DNA from: Candidatus Hodarchaeota archaeon
GTDB lineage: Archaea > Asgardarchaeota > Heimdallarchaeia > Hodarchaeales > YT1-039
Length of the DNA stretch: 6,126 nucleotides
Direction: 5' to 3'
Assembly: GCA_016840025.1 (NCBI GenBank)
Contig: JAEOTF010000509.1
Span: 1-6,126, forward strand
A program made the translations under genes and the position numbers. The notes under the pieces are model-generated. The model had not been told where the DNA came from. It did not search any database and saw nothing but the letters and a program-made list of their open reading frames with translations. Of the stretch, positions 1 to 5,862 are shown piece by piece (the first letter of the stretch is position 1; each line of letters starts with the position of its first letter).

Positions 1-769
1 AGATGTTGAAAATTTTAGAATATTGAAGAAGATAATTAACGAGAATGTGTTTGATGAGGATCCTATGGTAACTATTAGATCACCGACTGATATGGGAGTA
101 AATATGATTAAACATGGAATAATTGATGACAATTTTATTCGTGAAGCAAGCAAGCAATAAATTATTCGACGGTATTTCAAGTATTATGCTGATTTCATTG
201 AAGGACATGCATTATATTCTACAGTTGAAAGAATGGAAAAGATAATGAAAAAAGTAGGTGTTAAGCTAGAAGATCGATCTGTAGTAATTCCCGCAAGAGA
301 AGCTGAAAAAGATGCAAGAAGAAGTAAAAACGAAGGAAAGGGATATAAAGATGTGTATTGTGGTGCAGCAATTGAGATTTACTTGGACTCTGGTGAAACT
401 ATGATTGTTACAGGAAAGAACTCTCCTATCCTTTATGCGGAGTCAGCTGCTATTTTAAATGCAGTAAAAATTCTCGCTAAAATTCCTGATGGAACTGATG
501 TCATATCTCCTAATGTTATTCAAAGTATTATAAAAATGAAGAATATTCTTATGTTAAATGGGTCATCTCTAGATATAAAAGAAATACTTGATGCTTTAGC
601 TTCAAGTGCAGTATCTTCAGAGAATGCCCAAAAATGTCTTGAAGCTTTAAAAAAACTGAAAAACTGTGAAATGCACACAACTCATATTATGAATAAGGGG
701 AACGAAAAGGCTCTTACACAAATGGGTTTAATCGTTACAACGGATGCAAAGATACCATTTCTGATGTAA
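1..769 (+). pseudogene. DUF1846 family protein, C-terminal part, interrupted by an in-frame TAA
   Basis: The gene enters from the left edge in the frame starting at base 2. It reads a typical DUF1846 segment (SPTDMGVNM, then REASKQ), meets TAA at 158-160, and continues in the same frame (IIRRYF) to the true end, TAA 767-769. Family members, as I recall them, read through this point as EASKQEIIRRY, so one G-to-T change of a GAA codon explains the stop. The family is about 500 residues and roughly 255 codons are visible. The part after the stop keeps conserved DUF1846 blocks: VTGKNSPILYAESAAILNA, VISPNVIQSI and the cysteine/histidine block NCEMHTTHI near the C-terminus. The ATG at 233 lies inside a conserved helix and has no good ribosome binding site, so I do not treat it as a start. 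The biochemical role of DUF1846 is not established. Family assignment is firm; loss of function is inferred from the single nonsense codon. Confidence 0.8.
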
Positions 770-777
770 TTGCATAT

Positions 778-791
778 ATAGCGCGCGCTAT
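778..791. repeat. 14-base perfect palindrome with a (GC)4 core
   Basis: Bases 778-791 read ATAGCGCGCGCTAT, identical to their reverse complement, nine bases after the DUF1846 stop. The alternating GC core is conspicuous in such AT-rich DNA. The 11 bases GCGCGCGCTAT recur at 4572-4582. No T-tract follows, so it is not a convincing terminator. Its function is unknown; a protein-binding site, a restriction or methylation target, or a recombination site are all possible. Confidence 0.5.
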
Positions 792-850
792 TCTATTTGT
801 ATATCAACTTAATTTGTTGCAACTATTACTGATTTACTTACTTAACTGAT

Positions 851-1009
851 TCAAACGGTTATTTCAAGCCTTAATATGCCATTTATATCCAATTTTGGAA
901 TCACAACTGACGCGTACTCGCCAATTTGCCTGTAGCTCAAATTTCTTCCTTCTGGTTCCCAAATAGCTTTTTTTACTTTAGCTCTGATTTTAACAGGAAT
1001 TTTATATAA
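851..1009 (-). pseudogene. C-terminal remnant, probable glycosidase or other carbohydrate-active protein
   Basis: On the minus strand about 52 codons are open, ending at TGA (851-853). They read like a beta-sandwich tail: LYKIPVKIRAKVKKAIWEPE, then SVVIPKLDINGILRLEITV. The strand pattern 'aromatic-x-P-E-G ... V-x-I-P-x-L-D-I-x-x-I-L-x-L-E' is typical of the last domain of many bacterial glycoside hydrolases and related sugar-binding proteins, whose tails often end in a 'VPELDIHxxVVxE'-like strand. That parallel is from memory of the family style, not from an alignment. The frame loses meaning near 1004-1015, exactly where the plus-strand hydrolase relic begins, so the 5' part of the gene is gone. 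The tail shows no start codon or ribosome binding site. The coding character is moderately sure; the exact family is not. Confidence 0.5.
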
Positions 1010-1650
1010 CGGACTGATAGAGTCAGAGCTTGTGCTAGTGAAGCTGTAGTTATAGGAGAGGATATTTTGTTATTCGATTGTGGTAGGTGGGTTACATCAC
1101 AGCTTATGAATTGCGGTATTATTCCTGGAAAAATTAATTTCTATTTTTTACACATATTTTTCATTTTGATCATACGGCTGATTATCCTAATCTTTTATTT
1201 GGGAGATATAAGAGACCCTTATCATCAATTAAAAAGTTAAATATTTTTGGTCCTAAGGGGATAACAAAATTTACTGATGATATCATTCACTCTTTTATCG
1301 ATTTCCGGGGAACCATTAATTAGAGAAACTCTTACCATTACAGATATCGAAGAAGGATTAGTTTATGAAGGTTCTAAATGGAGTGTTGAATCGGTTAAAA
1401 CTATCCATGGATTAAGATTTAATAATTTAATCCTTGCTTATAGAATTAAGGCTGAAGGAAAATCAGTTGTTATAAGTGGTGATGTTGCAGCGCCTAAAGG
1501 TGAAGGAGTAGAAAACGCCTATTCCACAAATACTTCTCTATTGAACCTAGCTAGAAACACGGATCTTTTTATCATGGATGCAGATCTCACCCACACACAT
1601 TAAAGTAGGTAGGTAAGTAGGTATACTGCAAAGAAAATATTTATCTAGAA
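1010..1650 (+). pseudogene. Metallo-beta-lactamase-fold hydrolase (RNase Z/arylsulfatase-like), truncated and frameshifted
   Basis: Three frame segments join into one MBL-fold protein. The first (from 1010) reads RTDRVRACASEAVVIGED then ILLFDCGR, the usual early strands. The second (from about 1150) reads HFDHTADYPNLLFG, the metal-binding block. The third (about 1308-1603) reads AYRIKAEGKSVVISGD, with the later metal-ligand Asp, then LLNLARNTDLFIMDADLTHTH and a stop. The shifts fit a one-base loss near the T-run at 1144-1149 and a one-base gain in the G-run 1307-1310. The motif is HxxHxDH rather than HxHxDH, so a codon has also been inserted. The N-terminal glycine-rich strand is absent, and after 1603 only scraps of the next helix are seen (HIKVGR, TAKK). 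The family acts on phosphodiesters, sulfate esters or similar substrates. The fold call is strong; the substrate class is unknown. The gene is almost certainly inactive. Confidence 0.75.
1605..1623 (+). repeat. Degenerate tetranucleotide repeat (GTAG)n
   Basis: About four and a half units are present: GTAG, GTAG, GTAA, GTAG, GTA. They start just after the stop that closes the last open frame of the MBL relic. Slippage here could account for the loss of frame at the hydrolase C-terminus. No other role is visible. Confidence 0.6.
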
Positions 1651-1674
1651 TTAATTAAGGAAAATTCAAGATAT

Positions 1675-3147
1675 TTATTTCTGTTTTACATATTTAGCGG
1701 CTTCCTCTCCAGCAATACGTCCGCTATTTATGGCGTAACCGAAAGCATGCCCGCTAAGTGCCATATTATAACTGTCCCAATCGGTTGCACCCATTTCATT
1801 ACCAGCCGCGTACAGTCCGGGAATAGGGTCGTCATTCCTATTTAATGCCTCCATACGGTGGTTAACCTTGATGCCGCCGTGAGTGGCGGTCAACTCTATA
1901 TGACATTTAAGTGCATAATATGGAGGTTGGCGCAAAGGCAGAAGAAAATGACGATCTTTGGCAAATACATCGTCATGTCCATGGTCACAGAACGAGTTGT
2001 ATTCTTCGATTTCTGCCTTGAGGACTTCGGGTTCAACACCTATCCAACTAGCAATCTTATCCCGCGAATTCGACTTCATTACACCACCTACTTTGGCATA
2101 AGTCTGAAGGGCTCTTTCCGCATTTTGCGGGAAAGATGCAATAGATTCTGAATTGAACTTGATTCCAATTAACAATTCCTCGAAGGGGGTAAGTCCCTCA
2201 GATAGCATGCGTCCTTTTATTTTCTCATCGAACAAAGAATACATTATCTTACCAGGCTGGAGATTCATAGCGTTAGCTACTTCTATAGGACTTAGTATAC
2301 TCTCATCGATAAAACGGACCCCTTTCTTGTTTATCCAGATGGTAACTTTGCGTCGGGCAATAACAGTCAAGATATCTGATACTGAAAAAGGCTCCCACTC
2401 ATAAGTAAACATGCCACCCAGAGCGACGCCGATTTCACTAGCCATAATTATTCCATCGCCTTGCTGTGGGATGCCACGCGAGGGCACCTCATCCTTATTA
2501 TAGAAGGGATCGTGTTTTTTGATTAGTTTTTCATTACCAGAAAAACCGCCAGTGCAAACAATAACCGCTTTTGTGTCGATTTTAATTTCTTCCCATTTTT
2601 TCGTTTCTGCTAAGACGCCAGCTATTTTATTCTGCTCATCCAAAAAAAGTTTCTTTGCTGGGGTATTGCACAAAATACACACAGATGGGGATTCCTGTAA
2701 TTCTTTACTTAATAATTTGACGATTTGGGCACCTGTCACTTCTGGTCCACGGGCTGCATGATAAGTGTTGGGAGACTGATTGGGAAAATGGGTAACAATA
2801 GTGACGAAATTCATACCCTTATCTTCAAGCCAGTTTATTGTGTCACCGGATTTCTCCACAAGAGCACGAATTAATCGTCCGTTGACTTTCCAGTGGGCAT
2901 AATCCATAGCTTTGCGAAACGCATCATCAGTGTAAGCATCCATGCCTAAACGCATTTGTAGATCAGTGTTCACTGCAAAAATACCGCTTGGATTGACCGC
3001 ATTGCCCCCTAGCTTACCATTCTTTTCTAGTATGATGATTTTTTCAGCGCTATTTCCCAGAGCAGCTACTGCTGCCGTTAATCCGGAGCCACCACCGCCT
3101 ATGATGACAATATCAGCTTGCAGATTTTGTGCCTGGACTTTAACCAT
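1675..3147 (-). CDS. FAD-dependent oxidoreductase, fumarate reductase/3-ketosteroid dehydrogenase-like flavoprotein
   Basis: A 490-residue FAD_binding_2-type flavoprotein, a full family length. Residues 12-30 form the ADP-binding strand-loop-helix with GGGGSG (17-22). E41 ends the second strand, and residues 46-55 (LGGNAVNPSG) are the flavin-contacting loop. TGGF (199-202) and LYAAGNEMGA (445-454) are later FAD-binding blocks, and NSGRIAGE (474-481) is the C-terminal flavin helix. A capping domain lies roughly at 240-410, followed by THGGIKV (422-428). The family reduces or dehydrogenates activated C-C double bonds. Two arginines expected for fumarate reduction appear missing: the stretch after RFIDES lacks the TTRD-like Arg, and the usual ANR/GG motif is replaced by DSYNMALSG (458-466). 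The true substrate is therefore probably not fumarate. No signal peptide or heme motif is present, so a cytoplasmic enzyme is likely. The ATG at 3147 is chosen because it follows AGAGGA at six bases; the frame stays open upstream to an ATG at 3282, but that stretch overlaps a relic in another frame. By eye it is somewhat more GC-rich than its neighbours. Confidence 0.88.
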   Translation of the reverse strand: MVKVQAQNLQADIVIIGGGGSGLTAAVAALGNSAEKIIILEKNGKLGGNAVNPSGIFAVNTDLQMRLGMDAYTDDAFRKAMDYAHWKVNGRLIRALVEKSGDTINWLEDKGMNFVTIVTHFPNQSPNTYHAARGPEVTGAQIVKLLSKELQESPSVCILCNTPAKKLFLDEQNKIAGVLAETKKWEEIKIDTKAVIVCTGGFSGNEKLIKKHDPFYNKDEVPSRGIPQQGDGIIMASEIGVALGGMFTYEWEPFSVSDILTVIARRKVTIWINKKGVRFIDESILSPIEVANAMNLQPGKIMYSLFDEKIKGRMLSEGLTPFEELLIGIKFNSESIASFPQNAERALQTYAKVGGVMKSNSRDKIASWIGVEPEVLKAEIEEYNSFCDHGHDDVFAKDRHFLLPLRQPPYYALKCHIELTATHGGIKVNHRMEALNRNDDPIPGLYAAGNEMGATDWDSYNMALSGHAFGYAINSGRIAGEEAAKYVKQK

Positions 3148-3153
3148 ATTAGT

Positions 3154-3159
3154 TCCTCT
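3154..3159 (-). promoter_or_regulatory. Ribosome binding site fixing the flavoprotein start
   Basis: On the minus strand AGAGGA stands six bases before ATG 3147. It decides this start over the ATG at 3282, which would add 45 residues before the FAD-binding strand. Those residues resemble no flavoprotein leader and overlap the remnant of another gene. Confidence 0.7.
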
Positions 3160-3170
3160 TATACAATTTA

Positions 3171-3289
3171 CTAGTGCGCGCTTTTGGATACATTGTAGAA
3201 AGCAACTAATTCCACATTTTTGATCTCTGAGAGAAAGGTAAATAAATTTGCTGTGCCATTTGAACACCACTAATGATTCCAATTCTCAT
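3171..3289 (-). pseudogene. N-terminal fragment of a second Gfo/Idh-like oxidoreductase, frameshifted
   Basis: Minus-strand ATG 3289 follows AGGTG at six bases, a proper translation start. It reads MRIGIISGVQMAQQIYLPFS then QRSK, resembling the first strand, dinucleotide-binding turn and helix of Gfo/Idh/MocA proteins. The frame meets TAG at 3206-3208. A shift of one base in the A-run just before ATGTGG restores NVELVAFYNVSKSAH, the expected second strand ('pevELVAvaD'-like), which then ends at TAG 3171-3173. So there was probably one A lost in a homopolymer, and everything beyond about 40 residues has been deleted. It sits 47 bases after the isomerase stop and just before the flavoprotein, so the operon may once have carried two oxidoreductases. 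The second glycine of the GxGxxA turn is Gln here, so family placement is likely but not certain. Confidence 0.6.
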
Positions 3290-3336
3290 TATAAACACCT
3301 TTTAGTTTTTATCTCTCTATTTTTTAAAGTCTTCTT

Positions 3337-4266
3337 TTAGCTGTATATCTTTGATAGGACATTATCGATGTACCATCTGTTTAAAAGAGCGCTTTCAGGT
3401 GGATTTGGCGATTGGTCTGACTCAAGTATGATCCAACCTTTGTAACTGCGTTGCTTAAGAGCCGTCATTAGTGCAGGGAAGTCTACTTTTCCTTCGAGGG
3501 TTCCCATCTCCCAGAACCATCTTTTTACACTTGAGCCGAATTCTGCCTTCTCTTTTTTATATTCTTCTTTTGTGTCAATATTATGGGTATCTTTAAAATG
3601 GAAGTGATTAACTCTTTCATTATAAATTTTATAGAGCTCAACTGGATTGTTTCCAGCTATTGTAACTTGAGCCGTGTCAATACAATAACCTACTTCAGAA
3701 CTAGCATATTTGAAGAAAAGTTCTATTTCCTCCATACTGTGTATCATACTCCAAAATTCATTATGCATAGATGTTTCGATACCGTAATCTGCTGCCATCT
3801 TTGCAATTTTATTGAAACATTCGGCTACATTTCTAATTTTTTCTTCTGTGACAGGTTTACATAAGTAGTACTGGTCTCCCGGCATCATTACTAGACGTAA
3901 TCCATCAACTTCAACAAGAAGCTTTACATAAGGTTCAGCATATTTTATTAGTTTCTCGTGATTTGTAGGATTAAGCCACCAATTTGTTGGTACAGCTCCG
4001 TAATGCGATGCAAGCCAGAAAGAAACCACTTTATCTATTCCACATTCACTAAGCCATTCAAGAAATTTCTTGTATGTACCGAAAGAAGATTTGATGCCTA
4101 TAGGACCATTCATTGGATTAAGATAGCTATCTATAAAACCGCCGCCGATGAGTTCAATACCTCTAAAACCAGCAGCAGACATCATTTTGTAGATTCGTTG
4201 CCAATCATCTAACCGAAGCCCACCAGACCAAAAGTTCATTTGGTAACCCCATTTTATATTCTTCAA
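3337..4266 (-). CDS. Sugar phosphate isomerase/epimerase-like TIM barrel (xylose isomerase-like, AP endonuclease 2 fold)
   Basis: A 309-residue protein of the family that includes inosose dehydratase, hydroxypyruvate isomerase and tagatose/psicose epimerases. The N-terminal IKWGYQMNFW is the first barrel strand and GFRGIELI (33-40) the second. Candidate divalent-metal ligands fall where the family puts them: E170 (MHNEF), D197 (CIDTAQ), H223 (HFHFKD) and E282 (ILESDQ). The block GTLEGKVDFPALMTAL (255-270) is the conserved region before the last strand. Such enzymes isomerise, epimerise, dehydrate or beta-eliminate keto-sugars and cyclitols using Mn or a similar metal. It should be cytoplasmic, as no signal peptide is seen. 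The start is TTG at 4266: an in-frame TAG lies at 4276-4278, and the next ATG (4239) would remove the first barrel strand. AGGGTGA lies four bases upstream. No terminator is seen before the downstream relic and flavoprotein, so co-transcription with them is likely. The family is secure; the substrate is unknown. Confidence 0.88.
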   Translation of the reverse strand: MKNIKWGYQMNFWSGGLRLDDWQRIYKMMSAAGFRGIELIGGGFIDSYLNPMNGPIGIKSSFGTYKKFLEWLSECGIDKVVSFWLASHYGAVPTNWWLNPTNHEKLIKYAEPYVKLLVEVDGLRLVMMPGDQYYLCKPVTEEKIRNVAECFNKIAKMAADYGIETSMHNEFWSMIHSMEEIELFFKYASSEVGYCIDTAQVTIAGNNPVELYKIYNERVNHFHFKDTHNIDTKEEYKKEKAEFGSSVKRWFWEMGTLEGKVDFPALMTALKQRSYKGWIILESDQSPNPPESALLNRWYIDNVLSKIYS

Positions 4267-4270
4267 AAAA

Positions 4271-4277
4271 TCACCCT
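4271..4277 (-). promoter_or_regulatory. Ribosome binding site for a TTG start
   Basis: AGGGTGA on the minus strand lies four bases before TTG 4266. With the in-frame TAG at 4276-4278 just upstream, it makes TTG the only initiation codon that keeps the first strand of the TIM barrel. Confidence 0.55.
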
Positions 4278-4416
4278 ACACATATATCAATAGTAAACTA
4301 TATATTTTTTTAGGAGGTACGTAATCAAAAAATTTTTACAAAAAATCGTTAGTAGGATTTCAAATTATAATATTCTGAAAATAGCCAGATTTCTTTTGTT
4401 AGAATTTCTTATTTTA

Positions 4417-4432
4417 TAGTACTATAGTACTA
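4417..4432. promoter_or_regulatory. 16-base perfect palindrome, possible operator
   Basis: TAGTACTATAGTACTA is identical to its reverse complement and lies about 150 bases upstream of the isomerase start. Its size and symmetry fit a dimeric repressor site for the isomerase/flavoprotein transcript. No regulator is encoded in the window, and A/T-rich DNA yields palindromes by chance, so this is tentative. Confidence 0.35.
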
Positions 4433-4519
4433 GTAATAATTAATTTCTAGATTTTAGAATATTTATAATTTTATAAGGAAAAAACTTCTTTAGTTTTAAT
4501 GTTTCGGGTGATGTCTCCA

Positions 4520-4556
4520 CTGTGGACAGGGTTCAAATTCCACCAGCCTCATCTGC
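4520..4556 (+). ncRNA. Possible relic of a tmRNA (ssrA) 3' end or a tRNA T-arm
   Basis: The stretch TGGACAGGG, then TTCAAAT (T-loop-like, 4532-4538), TCCACC and AGCCTCA resembles the end of bacterial tmRNA, where TGGAC precedes the T-arm and a 3' acceptor strand of the form AGCTCC/GCCTCC precedes CCA. The T-stem is no longer complementary (only the pairs next to the loop survive), no CCA follows, and no 5' half can exist here because a coding gene lies upstream. If real, it is a fragment. The 3' ends of ssrA and tRNA genes are common attachment sites of integrating elements, which would explain a lone fragment. It could also be a chance resemblance. Confidence 0.33.
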
Positions 4557-4571
4557 AACGAACCTAACCCG

Positions 4572-4582
4572 GCGCGCGCTAT
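4572..4582. repeat. Second copy of the GCGCGCGCTAT motif
   Basis: Bases 4572-4582 are identical to 781-791. Unlike that copy, this one is not a full palindrome, because the left flank is CCG rather than ATA. A shorter GCGCGC also occurs at about 3176-3181, inside the Gfo/Idh relic. Whether these are remnants of a dispersed repeat cannot be judged from three sites. Confidence 0.4.
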
Positions 4583-4637
4583 AAGATAATAACAATCCAT
4601 ACGCCTATTCTTTAAATAATAACTATGAAATTATAAA

Positions 4638-4652
4638 TTATCTGCGAGATAA
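4638..4652 (-). terminator. Weak hairpin after the Gfo/Idh gene
   Basis: TTATCT and AGATAA form a six-pair stem around a three-base loop, 12 bases beyond the stop codon. On the minus strand it is followed by TTTATAATTT. The stem has a single G:C-type pair and the U-run is broken, so it would be a poor intrinsic terminator. It is the only candidate at this gene end. Confidence 0.3.
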
Positions 4653-4664
4653 CCGAAACTTTTT

Positions 4665-5651
4665 TTATTTCTTTTTTTCCATGGGATAGATTAAACCGAT
4701 TTGTCTCCGTGCTTCATCCATAATTCTAGCAGTTGCTATAGATTCCTTTAAGGTCATTTGGGGACTTTCCTTTTTTCCAGTTTTAATGCAAGACATCACT
4801 TCTGCTGCTTCATAGCCCATACTGGATTCTCCAGAAATCTTCAAAGGGTCTTTATTATTTATTTGGAGAACCGCTGAGGTAGGACGCCAGAAGATAGGAG
4901 GAATATGAATTGATCCTTCAGTTCCGTATATTCTAGCTTCTTGAATAGTATTGGTTTGGATAGCGGCTGATAAAAGGGCTAATCCTCCACCATTATAACG
5001 TAAAAGCAGACCTGTCTGATCATCCACTTCAGTTTCCCCTATAAATGAAGAAGCAAAAATTTTTTCTGGCGAGTCTCCAAAAACCATTTGGGCGAGGGCT
5101 AACGTATAAACTCCTACATCTAAAAGAGCCCCCCCAGCTAGATTAATATTAACATGTCGATCTTCCGGATTAAACATTATTCTAAATCCAAAATCAGCAA
5201 ATAACATACGCACTTCACCTATAAGCTTCTCATTCAACCACTTCCGAACATGCTTTATAACTGGAAGACAACGAGTCCACACACCTTCCATAAGAAACAA
5301 CCCATTTTTCTCAGCAGACTTAACCATATCAAGTACTTGTCGCTCATTTACTGCTAAAGGTTTTTCACAAAGGACAGCTTTACCATTTTCGAGACATAGC
5401 AGGGTATGTTCCCTGTGTAAAGTATTGGGAGTAGCCACATATACTACGTCAACATCTGGATCAGCAACCAATGACGAGTAATCGGTATAATACTTAGTTG
5501 CACCGAACTTCTTTGCAAAAGCTACTGCTTTCCCTTCAGAACGCGAAGCTACCGCAGCTATTTTAGCTTCCGATAATGTTACTAAATCAGATGCAAATCT
5601 GTTTGCAATACGTCCAAGACCGAGAATTCCCCAGCCAAAAGTTTTTTTCAT
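4665..5651 (-). CDS. Gfo/Idh/MocA family NAD(P)-dependent oxidoreductase
   Basis: A 328-residue protein of full family length. The Rossmann half starts at once: WGILGLGRIANRF has the GxGxxA turn at 11-16. The second strand AAVASRS (32-38) ends in Ser/Arg rather than Asp, which leans towards NADP over NAD. DVVYVATPNTLHREHT (68-83) and CEKPLA (95-100) follow, with K97 as the family's catalytic-site lysine. The C-terminal sheet begins near 125, and AGGALLDVGVYTLALAQ (172-188) supplies D178 and Y182, where many members have a proton-donating His or Tyr. Members oxidise or reduce hydroxyls of sugars, cyclitols, sugar acids or dihydrodiols. The closest style is the dihydrodiol/D-xylose dehydrogenase branch ('GGALLDIGVYP'). 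It is cytoplasmic, with no signal peptide. The ATG at 5651 is followed directly by the first strand, but the ribosome binding site is weak. It is first of three same-strand genes and is separated from the next by 398 bases. The substrate is unknown. Confidence 0.88.
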   Translation of the reverse strand: MKKTFGWGILGLGRIANRFASDLVTLSEAKIAAVASRSEGKAVAFAKKFGATKYYTDYSSLVADPDVDVVYVATPNTLHREHTLLCLENGKAVLCEKPLAVNERQVLDMVKSAEKNGLFLMEGVWTRCLPVIKHVRKWLNEKLIGEVRMLFADFGFRIMFNPEDRHVNINLAGGALLDVGVYTLALAQMVFGDSPEKIFASSFIGETEVDDQTGLLLRYNGGGLALLSAAIQTNTIQEARIYGTEGSIHIPPIFWRPTSAVLQINNKDPLKISGESSMGYEAAEVMSCIKTGKKESPQMTLKESIATARIMDEARRQIGLIYPMEKKK

Positions 5652-5684
5652 AATAATTCACTATCTATATTAAAGTTTAAATGA

Positions 5685-5690
5685 ATTATA
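5685..5690 (-). promoter_or_regulatory. Candidate -10 box for the Gfo/Idh gene
   Basis: A perfect TATAAT on the minus strand lies 34 bases before ATG 5651. No good -35 hexamer is present 16-18 bases further upstream. A second TATAAT (5718-5723) also lacks one. In such AT-rich DNA this is weak support. Confidence 0.25.
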
Positions 5691-5775
5691 ACCTTTTTCC
5701 TAAAGGCATACATTGAAATTATAGTGTTTTCAATTTAAAGTAGTGGTTTTATTTTATTTTTAAATACTTCTATTA

Positions 5776-5803
5776 CTTTGAGCGTTGGAGTAACGCTCTA
5801 AAG
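5776..5803. other. Stable hairpin, 11 pairs with one bulge
   Basis: GAGCGTT (5780-5786) and AACGCTC (5792-5798) pair perfectly around the loop GGAGT. After a single bulged T at 5799, CTTT (5776-5779) pairs with AAAG (5800-5803). It is the strongest local inverted repeat in the window. No U-run follows on either strand, so a simple intrinsic terminator is unlikely. It lies about 125 bases upstream of the Gfo/Idh start. Confidence 0.5.
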
Positions 5804-5862
5804 ATAATATAATTAACTTCTAGATTGCCTATTTTTTCAATTTTGTCTTCAATTTTTTCATA

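Larger units (their letters stand above)
4267..4664. other. 398-base non-coding gap with palindrome, RNA-like relic and GC-alternating motif
   Basis: I find no credible open frame on either strand. Going from 4267 to 4664 it contains the isomerase ribosome binding site, an A/T-rich stretch where a weak minus-strand promoter could sit (TTGATT, 18 bases, TATATA, ending near 4290), a 16-base palindrome, a tmRNA-3'-end-like stretch, the repeated GCGCGCGCTAT motif and a weak hairpin just after the Gfo/Idh stop. The gap is long enough that the isomerase and flavoprotein are probably transcribed separately from the Gfo/Idh gene. Confidence 0.5.

Noticed and set aside
158..160. TAA recoded as an amino acid
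   Set aside because: The three intact genes end at ordinary stop codons with no in-frame TAA, and the other relics carry frameshifts and truncations, so plain decay explains this stop better.
233..769. A separate 178-residue gene starting at ATG 233
   Set aside because: The frame is continuous with the upstream DUF1846 sequence apart from one TAA, the ATG lies inside a conserved helix, and no ribosome binding site precedes it.
1277..1603. A 108-residue gene starting at ATG 1277
   Set aside because: Its first dozen residues are out of frame with the hydrolase homology, which shows the real frame enters from 1150-1306. It is the last segment of the MBL relic.
3148..3282. N-terminal extension of the flavoprotein to ATG 3282
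   Set aside because: The 45 extra residues resemble no leader, overlap the Gfo/Idh relic in another frame, and a good ribosome binding site precedes ATG 3147.
4312..4318. Perfect AGGAGGT on the plus strand
   Set aside because: No start codon with an open frame follows, so it does not serve a gene here.
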